From assembly GCA_028687205.1 (NCBI GenBank), contig JAQUAP010000002.1, positions 1-45,685 of the forward strand: a stretch of 45,685 nt of DNA. The letters are read 5' to 3'. The notes under the pieces are model-generated. The model saw only the letters and a program-made list of their open reading frames with translations, searched no databases and was not told the origin of the DNA. The position numbers and the translations under genes are program-made. The DNA comes from Candidatus Omnitrophota bacterium (GTDB taxonomy: Bacteria > Omnitrophota > Gorgyraeia > Gygaellales > Profunditerraquicolaceae). Shown piece by piece: positions 40,548-45,685 of the stretch. How positions within the stretch are numbered: position 1 is the first letter of the stretch; each line of letters opens with the position of its first letter.

Positions 40548-40576
40548 ACTGTATCATAAGCATACATTTATGTCAA
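40548..40576 (-). promoter_or_regulatory. sigma-70 promoter for the MscS-like gene
   Basis: On the minus strand a perfect TTGACA (40571-40576) and TACAGT (40548-40553) are 17 bases apart, 39 bases before the start codon. Confidence 0.6.
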
Positions 40577-40608
40577 GAAAAAGTTTTATTTGCCGCAAGA
40601 GGATAATC

Positions 40609-41364
40609 TTATAAATTCAGGCTCATCCCGTCATAAGCCGCTTCTACCGGAATTCCCAGCCGCTTAGTAAGTGAAGCTGCCTGAATATGCGGCTTAGCCC
40701 TGAGCATGGACATACCGAAATGTGTCAGGATTGCTCTCTTGGGCTTACAGGCGCGGATAATCTCCTCTACGTCATCCAGGCAGAGGTGGTCGATGCCCGG
40801 CCGCGGCTCAAAAAGGACTACGGAGACGATTAATATGTCGGTTTGGTAAAAATCTTCCAGCTCTTTAAAAAATCTTGTATCTGTCAGCAGGCCTACAGCC
40901 GTATCCCCTAAAGTAAACTTCAGGCCAAAAGTCTCAACAGGATGGATATGGCGCATGGAGGTCCTAAATGCAAAATTGCCTACCGCATAATCCTTATTCG
41001 CTTCCAATATCTCTATCCTCTCGGGAAAATTAACGGCGTGCTTGAGGATGATGGAATCCGCGTTGAGCGCGTCAGCCGGGCAAAAGACAACGCCCCGCTT
41101 TTTAAAACCTCCCTCAGTCATCGCCTCAATCATCACATTTACATCGTTAGTATGGTCCAGATGGCGATGCGTAAGGATTATACCGTCCAGTTTAGTGGGA
41201 TTTAACCTGGGCCTGCTCGCGGCGCAACGCACGATACTCCCCGGCCCGGGGTCGATTAACACATTGGTCTCTTTTTGGCAAATCCAGATACCGCCTGATG
41301 ACCGGAGCTGTTCAATCATCACAAAACGCGCGCCTGCCGTGCCTAAAAATTTTAGGAAAGCCAT
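40609..41364 (-). CDS. MBL-fold metallo-hydrolase
   Basis: A 251-residue metallo-beta-lactamase-fold protein. The metal motif is ILTHRHLDHTNDVN (HxHxDH), with a further His in MRHIHPVE, an Asp in LLTDTRFF and the terminal His in AILTHFGMSML. The layout resembles the PhnP/RNase Z-like group of phosphodiesterases, but substrate cannot be assigned. It overlaps the NYN gene by 13 bases and ends the pckG run. Confidence 0.87.
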   Translation of the reverse strand: MAFLKFLGTAGARFVMIEQLRSSGGIWICQKETNVLIDPGPGSIVRCAASRPRLNPTKLDGIILTHRHLDHTNDVNVMIEAMTEGGFKKRGVVFCPADALNADSIILKHAVNFPERIEILEANKDYAVGNFAFRTSMRHIHPVETFGLKFTLGDTAVGLLTDTRFFKELEDFYQTDILIVSVVLFEPRPGIDHLCLDDVEEIIRACKPKRAILTHFGMSMLRAKPHIQAASLTKRLGIPVEAAYDGMSLNL

Positions 41365-41834
41365 AACTTCCTGAGCTCCTCATTTATCTTATGCATCTGG
41401 GTATGGCTGATCTCTGCCTCGGAGACTAGGTTCTTTCTTGGCGTTTTCCTCTCTTGCGCCCCGAGAAAATCTTCCACGCCCATTGATTTTACGCCGCAGG
41501 AACGGACAAAAAACCTGATTTCTTTGTCGTCCGAGACAACAATAATATTTTTAGGGGCGCCTGCCGATTCTACCAGCCTTTTAATGCGTTCATCGGCGCT
41601 CAAGCGCCGGGAAAAAGCAACTTCTATGTTGCCTGATTCAAGATTATCCAAGGGAATATCCGCATAACCGTCAAAAATAACCAGACATCTATTATTAGGG
41701 CTGGCGCACAGCCTGCTCATTTTGAGAAATTGAATAAGGGCAAGGCGCAAATCAGAATATTGCTTAGGGATTAGCTTGATGAATTTGGGGTGGTTGGTGA
41801 TGTTGTACCCGTCGATGATGTACTGTAAGGACAT
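41352..41834 (-). CDS. NYN domain ribonuclease, YacP/Rae1-like
   Basis: A 160-residue PIN-like NYN protein: YIIDGYNITNHPKF at the start, CLVIFDGYAD, ADERIKRLVES and IIVVSDDKEIRFFVRSCG give the conserved acidic residues of the active site. Bacillus YacP (Rae1) cuts mRNA on the ribosome; the same role is possible here. The ATG at 41834 has GGAGG 8 bases upstream. It overlaps the 3' end of the flippase gene by 71 bases in another frame, which is long but fits both reading frames. Confidence 0.85.
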   Translation of the reverse strand: MSLQYIIDGYNITNHPKFIKLIPKQYSDLRLALIQFLKMSRLCASPNNRCLVIFDGYADIPLDNLESGNIEVAFSRRLSADERIKRLVESAGAPKNIIVVSDDKEIRFFVRSCGVKSMGVEDFLGAQERKTPRKNLVSEAEISHTQMHKINEELRKLWLS

Positions 41835-42765
41835 AGATCAGGCCTCCTACTGCTCCGTAGATCACGACAAAAGAGAATGATAGCAGCGACATGGCTACCG
41901 CCAATTGCTTGACTACTCCCGCCTTGGCGAAATAGACGACAAAGAGGTTTTCTCGCAAGCCCAGGCCGCCTATGGCAATAGGGAGTAAGGTAATCGCCCC
42001 GATGATCGGCAGGAAAATCAAGAAATAAAGCAGCTTGATTTTTATCCCTAAAGATAGCGCGATAAAGTAAACGCTTACCGGCATGACCATCTGGATAAAA
42101 AAAGATAAAATCAGGTTATAAATAATCAACTTCTTGTGCCGGCGAAAAATATGGATCTCGCTATGTAAGTCGCTGATTGCCTCCCTTATCTTTCCGGCGC
42201 CCGGCGCAGTCAGGAACCGCGTAATCTTGGAATAGATAAACCGGTTAAACAAAACCAGGAGAATAAAAATTAATAGCACTACAATGACGATAACCGATGA
42301 GATAACAACCTTGTCCCGCGCCAGTCCTCTGTCCAGCAAAAGAACAGGCAGGATCACAAGCACAAGGCCGATATATCCGCTCAACCTGTCCAATAGGACC
42401 GTGGCGATGACCTCTTTAGTCTTACGGGTATGCCCGGCAAGGTCAGCCGTCTTGACAATGTCTCCTCCGATTGTAGAAGGCAGGAAAATACTGAAGAAAA
42501 CGCCTCCGGAAAATGAAACCAGCAGCCTCTTTAAGGTTGCCTGGATACCCGCTGCCTTAAGCAGCATATGCCAGCGCCAAAATCCAAGAAGATAAACAGA
42601 AAAGAAAATGATAAAACCTGCTGCCAAAAGCGTCTTATCCGCGCCTTTTATATCATTAATTAAATCAAGGAGATTGATTTTGTTAAATTTAAACAAAAGG
42701 ACCAATAAGATAATACTTATAATAATCCTTAATGACACAGACAATATTTTTTTAAAAGTTACCAT
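41764..42765 (-). CDS. Lysylphosphatidylglycerol synthase-type flippase-like membrane protein
   Basis: A 333-residue inner-membrane protein with about eight hydrophobic segments. FWRWHMLLKAAGI, GGVFFSIFLPSTIGGDIVKTADL and the later ITLLPIAIGGLGLRENLFVVYFA are hallmarks of the LPG_synthase_TM (UPF0104) family. Some members flip lipids or polyprenyl-linked sugars; the aminoacyl-transferase half of MprF is absent. The last 20 or so residues (His/Gln rich) lie in the overlap with the NYN gene. It starts 2 bases after purC. Confidence 0.87.
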   Translation of the reverse strand: MVTFKKILSVSLRIIISIILLVLLFKFNKINLLDLINDIKGADKTLLAAGFIIFFSVYLLGFWRWHMLLKAAGIQATLKRLLVSFSGGVFFSIFLPSTIGGDIVKTADLAGHTRKTKEVIATVLLDRLSGYIGLVLVILPVLLLDRGLARDKVVISSVIVIVVLLIFILLVLFNRFIYSKITRFLTAPGAGKIREAISDLHSEIHIFRRHKKLIIYNLILSFFIQMVMPVSVYFIALSLGIKIKLLYFLIFLPIIGAITLLPIAIGGLGLRENLFVVYFAKAGVVKQLAVAMSLLSFSFVVIYGAVGGLIYVLTVHHRRVQHHQPPQIHQANP

Positions 42766-42767
42766 TT

Positions 42768-43661
42768 TTATTTAAGTTCTTTTCCTGTTAATTTACGGTA
42801 CGCCTCCAGGTATTTCTGGGTAGTCTTGAAAATAATGTCACTCGGCAGCATGGGCGCCGGAGGGGTCTTATTCCAGCTCAATGTCTCAAGATAGTCGCGC
42901 ACGAACTGTTTGTCAAAACTTAGGGCGGCCTTGCCCGGGGCATATTCATCGCGCGGCCAAAAACGCGACGAATCCGGGGTAAGCACTTCGTCAATCAGGA
43001 TGACTTTGTTATTATGCAAACCAAACTCAAATTTTGTATCGGCAATGATTATGCCCCGTTTATAAGCATAGTCGCTGGCCTTTTTATAAATAGCCAGGCT
43101 TAGCCGGACGATGCCATCCGCAGCCTCCTTACCGATCAATCTCTCCACGTATTCCTGGCTGATATTCTGGTCATGGCCTGCTTCTGCTTTGGTGGAAGGC
43201 GTAAAAATAATCTTAGGGAGCCTGGCGGATTCCTTTAGCCCGGCAGGAAGTTTTATCCCGCAGATAGACTGCTGCTTTTGGTATTCTTTCCATCCTGAAC
43301 CCGAGAGGTAACCTCTTACAATGCACTCTACGGGAATAGGCCTTGTCTTTACTACCAGCATGGAACGGCCGGATAATACGTCTGCATATTTTTTTAGCTC
43401 CGGCGGGTACCTATCTACGTCAGCGCTGATAAAATGGCTGGGGATGATATTTTTCAGGAAATCAAACCAGAAACAGGATAGCGCGGTTAAAATTTTTCCT
43501 TTATAAGGTATGCCGCAAGGCAGGACCACGTCAAAACAGGATATCCTGTCCGTTGAAACAATAAGCAGCTGATCGCCTAAATCATAGACATCCCTTACTT
43601 TACCCTTACGGAATAATTTTAACTCTTTAAAATCCGTATTTAATAATACTTCTTTATTCAT
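42768..43661 (-). CDS. purC: SAICAR synthase
   Basis: A 297-residue phosphoribosylaminoimidazole-succinocarboxamide synthase of the longer, yeast-Ade1-like type: KLFRKGKVRDVYDLGDQLLIVSTDR at the start in pieces, VVKTRPIPVECIVRGYLSGSGW, EAGHDQNIS, IADTKFEFG and LTPDSSRFWP. It joins CAIR and aspartate with ATP in purine synthesis. Its start overlaps the pckG stop by 8 bases. No other purine gene is in the window. Confidence 0.96.
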   Translation of the reverse strand: MNKEVLLNTDFKELKLFRKGKVRDVYDLGDQLLIVSTDRISCFDVVLPCGIPYKGKILTALSCFWFDFLKNIIPSHFISADVDRYPPELKKYADVLSGRSMLVVKTRPIPVECIVRGYLSGSGWKEYQKQQSICGIKLPAGLKESARLPKIIFTPSTKAEAGHDQNISQEYVERLIGKEAADGIVRLSLAIYKKASDYAYKRGIIIADTKFEFGLHNNKVILIDEVLTPDSSRFWPRDEYAPGKAALSFDKQFVRDYLETLSWNKTPPAPMLPSDIIFKTTQKYLEAYRKLTGKELK

Positions 43662-45447
43662 GGGATTTAAGGCGTTCCTGGAGGGTTTTATACTCCTGCC
43701 AGAGTTCGGGAGGCAGGGAGCGCTTAAACTGATTGAAAAATTTTTTAATACCTTTTAACTCCTCCAGCCAGTCAGCGTTGCGCACCTCAAGTAATTTTTC
43801 CAGCGCCCCTGCGTCTAAATTAAGCCCGGTCATATCAATGTCCGCCGGATAAGGCACGTAACCTATCGCGGTCTTCAACGCCCCGACCCTGGCGTTGCAG
43901 CGGTCCAGAATCCATTCTAAAATTCTTAAGTTTTCCCTGAACCCCGGCCATAAAAATTCCCCCTTCTCATCGGTCCTGAACCAGTTGACGTGGAATATCT
44001 TTGGAGGCCTGGCCATGCGTTTGCCCATATTCAACCAATGCCTGAAATAATCCGCCATATTATAGCCGCAAAAAGGCAGCATGGCCATGGGGTCCCGGCG
44101 CACCTGGCCTAACTCGCCGACCTGGGCTGCCGTGCGTTCGGAAGCCATCGTCGCACCGGCAAAGACTCCGTGCTGCCAGTTAAAGGTCTCATAAACAAGC
44201 GGCGCTAAATGTTGCCTGCGGCCGCCAAAAATAATTGCGGATATGGGGACTCCGTGAGGCTGTTCCATCCTGAATGACGCTGAAGGGCAATTCACAATCG
44301 GCGCAGTAAAACGGCTGTTCGGATGCGCCCCTAAAATCGGCTTGCCATTAGCATCTTTTGCTCCCGGCTTCCAGGCCCTACTTTGCCAGTCAATGCCATC
44401 AGCCGGAATTTCGCCGTCCGCGCCTTCCCACCAGACTGTCTTGTCGGCTTTAAGCAGTACATTAGTAAAAATTGTATTTTTTTTGATTGTTTCAACCATA
44501 TTGGGGTTAGTCCCGGAATTTGTCCCCGGAGCGACCCCAAAAAATCCTGTTTCAGGATTGACTGCCCAAAGCATTCCGTCGGAATCTACGCGCATCCAGG
44601 CAATATCGTCACCCACTGTCCAGATACGATAGCCCTTTACCTTAAGCCCCTCAGGGGGGACAAGCATAGCCAGGTTTGTCTTACCGCAGGCGCTGGGGAA
44701 AGCCGCGGCAATATATTCAATATGGCCGTTCGGCTCTTCAATGCCCATAATCAACATATGCTCGGCCAGCCAATGCTCACGCAGCCCTAAGTAACTGGCG
44801 ATGCGTAAAGATAAACATTTTTTTCCTAATAGCACATTGCCGCCATAGCCTGAACCTACGCTCCAGATAGTATTGTCTTCCGGGAAATGCAGGATCAGCC
44901 TTTTATTGATATCCAACTGAGCCCTGGAATGCAGACACTTAGTAAAATTGTCTTCTTTTTCCAACTGCCGCAGGACCGCTTCGCCTGCGCGGGTCATAAT
45001 CAGCATATTCAAAACCACATAGCGCGAATCTGTCAGTTCAACTCCGATCTTACTGAATCTTGAACCGACCGGGCCCATAGAGAAAGGAATAACGTACATC
45101 GTGCGTCCGCGCATTGCGCCTTTAAATATAGCCTTAGCTTTTCTATATGCGGTACGCGGGGCCATCCAGTTATTCGTCGGGCCGGCAGTATGTTTTTTCC
45201 GGGTGCAGATAAAGGTGAGGTGTTCGGTGCGGGCAACATCGTCAACGGCGGTGCGGTGTAAAAAACAACCCGGCAATTTTTCCGGGTTTAATTGGATTAA
45301 TTCGCTGCGCGTAAGTGCATCTTGCTCTAAAGCCGCCTTCTGCGCGTCTGTGCCGTCTATCCAGACAATATCATCCGGCTGGCAGAGCTTGGCCATCCGG
45401 TTTACCCAGTCTTTTAATTTTTTATTATGCGTGGGGAATCTCGTCAT
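43654..45447 (-). CDS. pckG: Phosphoenolpyruvate carboxykinase (GTP)
   Basis: A 597-residue GTP-type PEPCK: RGRTMYVIPFSMGP, the kinase loop FPSACGKTNLAML, IWTVGDDIAWM, the flexible lid around GATMASERTAA, and PFCGYNMADYFRHW. The enzyme interconverts oxaloacetate and PEP with GTP/GDP. It overlaps the trxB stop (ATGA), so the two are co-transcribed. Confidence 0.97.
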   Translation of the reverse strand: MTRFPTHNKKLKDWVNRMAKLCQPDDIVWIDGTDAQKAALEQDALTRSELIQLNPEKLPGCFLHRTAVDDVARTEHLTFICTRKKHTAGPTNNWMAPRTAYRKAKAIFKGAMRGRTMYVIPFSMGPVGSRFSKIGVELTDSRYVVLNMLIMTRAGEAVLRQLEKEDNFTKCLHSRAQLDINKRLILHFPEDNTIWSVGSGYGGNVLLGKKCLSLRIASYLGLREHWLAEHMLIMGIEEPNGHIEYIAAAFPSACGKTNLAMLVPPEGLKVKGYRIWTVGDDIAWMRVDSDGMLWAVNPETGFFGVAPGTNSGTNPNMVETIKKNTIFTNVLLKADKTVWWEGADGEIPADGIDWQSRAWKPGAKDANGKPILGAHPNSRFTAPIVNCPSASFRMEQPHGVPISAIIFGGRRQHLAPLVYETFNWQHGVFAGATMASERTAAQVGELGQVRRDPMAMLPFCGYNMADYFRHWLNMGKRMARPPKIFHVNWFRTDEKGEFLWPGFRENLRILEWILDRCNARVGALKTAIGYVPYPADIDMTGLNLDAGALEKLLEVRNADWLEELKGIKKFFNQFKRSLPPELWQEYKTLQERLKSHE

Positions 45448-45685
45448 AATTTTAAGAGATATTTATGGGCGGAATCAACGGCAACCGCTCCCTCGCCGCA
45501 GGCATTGACTACCTGATATAAGCTTTTCCTTACGCAATCCCCGCAGGCAAATATCCCTTCCCTAGAGGCGCGCATTGCTTGGTCAGTAATTATAAACCCA
45601 AACTCGTCTGTTTCCGATACATTTTTTACAAAATCCGTATTCGGGGTTATGCCGACAAATATAAAAACCCCCTGGCAGCTTATCT
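45444..45685 (-). CDS. trxB: Thioredoxin-disulfide reductase, C-terminal part only
   Basis: Only the last 80 codons are in the window. They read GVFIFVGITPNT, then a stretch ending GIFACGDCVRKSLYQVV and ACGEGAVAVDSAHKYL. This is the C-terminal FAD-binding signature of TrxB (GD followed by the repeat helix that ends in A...A..Y). The redox CxxC lies outside. The stop codon overlaps the pckG start. Confidence 0.88.
   Translation of the reverse strand, partial: ISCQGVFIFVGITPNTDFVKNVSETDEFGFIITDQAMRASREGIFACGDCVRKSLYQVVNACGEGAVAVDSAHKYLLKL

Overview
The window is a gene-dense, chromosomal stretch from a Gram-negative-type bacterium with about 45% GC. Every gene I can support reads on the minus strand, so transcription runs from high to low coordinates. 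It carries lptD, a single-subunit accD, GTP-dependent PEP carboxykinase, hrcA together with an hspR-like gene, several TTG starts, and short palindromic repeats inside RNA genes. This combination fits an uncultured lineage such as Omnitrophota (candidate phylum OP3). That placement is inference from style and gene order and is moderate at best.

Layout in the direction of transcription. (1) 45685-40609: end of trxB, then pckG, purC, a flippase-like membrane protein, an NYN-domain ribonuclease and an MBL-fold hydrolase, all overlapping or nearly so. (2) 40508-39831: a small MscS-related channel with its own promoter and a strong terminator. (3) 39750-37648: a copper-type P1B ATPase whose translation start lies just behind that terminator. 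(4) 37596-30370: a promoter followed by an envelope glycosylation module (small membrane protein, GT-C-like protein, methyltransferase-GT2 fusion), then miaB, a TPR-SPOR protein, miaA and hflX. (5) 30250-23184: the heat-shock block, with an hspR-like MerR gene, a CIRCE operator, hrcA-grpE-dnaK-dnaJ, then fmdB, a DUF1015 protein and accD. (6) 23131-19728: a MalK/UgpC-type ABC ATPase and two diguanylate cyclases. (7) 19615-12217: ROK kinase, small transaldolase, lptD, and three nucleotide-sugar enzymes (UDP-glucose dehydrogenase, a WbpA-like dehydrogenase, UDP-xylose synthase). (8) 12129-4746: cvpA, a NIF3-like gene, dnaG, rpoD and a three-PAS/GGDEF/HD-GYP protein, a variant of the macromolecular-synthesis operon. 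(9) 4688-2954: a monocistronic small coiled-coil membrane protein and a TPR protein. (10) 2852-1: an RNA-processing block with tRNA-Ile2/Met(CAU), an array of tRNA 3'-end remnants, tRNA-Val(CAC), a zinc-ribbon coiled-coil protein, an RNase HI-like gene, the RNase P RNA and yebC.

Most of the window is housekeeping. The unusual parts are in the RNA block: two abutting hairpins apparently inserted in the P12 region of RNase P RNA, and a tandem array in which the T-arm and acceptor end of a tRNA are copied with about 145 bp of structured flank, one copy split by a perfect 20-bp palindrome. Other points worth a look are the paired HspR/HrcA control of dnaK with a short HrcA, a MiaB with no TRAM domain, the methyltransferase-GT2 fusion, and the hairpin in front of copA. 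I see no CRISPR array, prophage, integrase, transposase or defence cluster. Intergenic gaps are all under 150 bp except the tRNA array.
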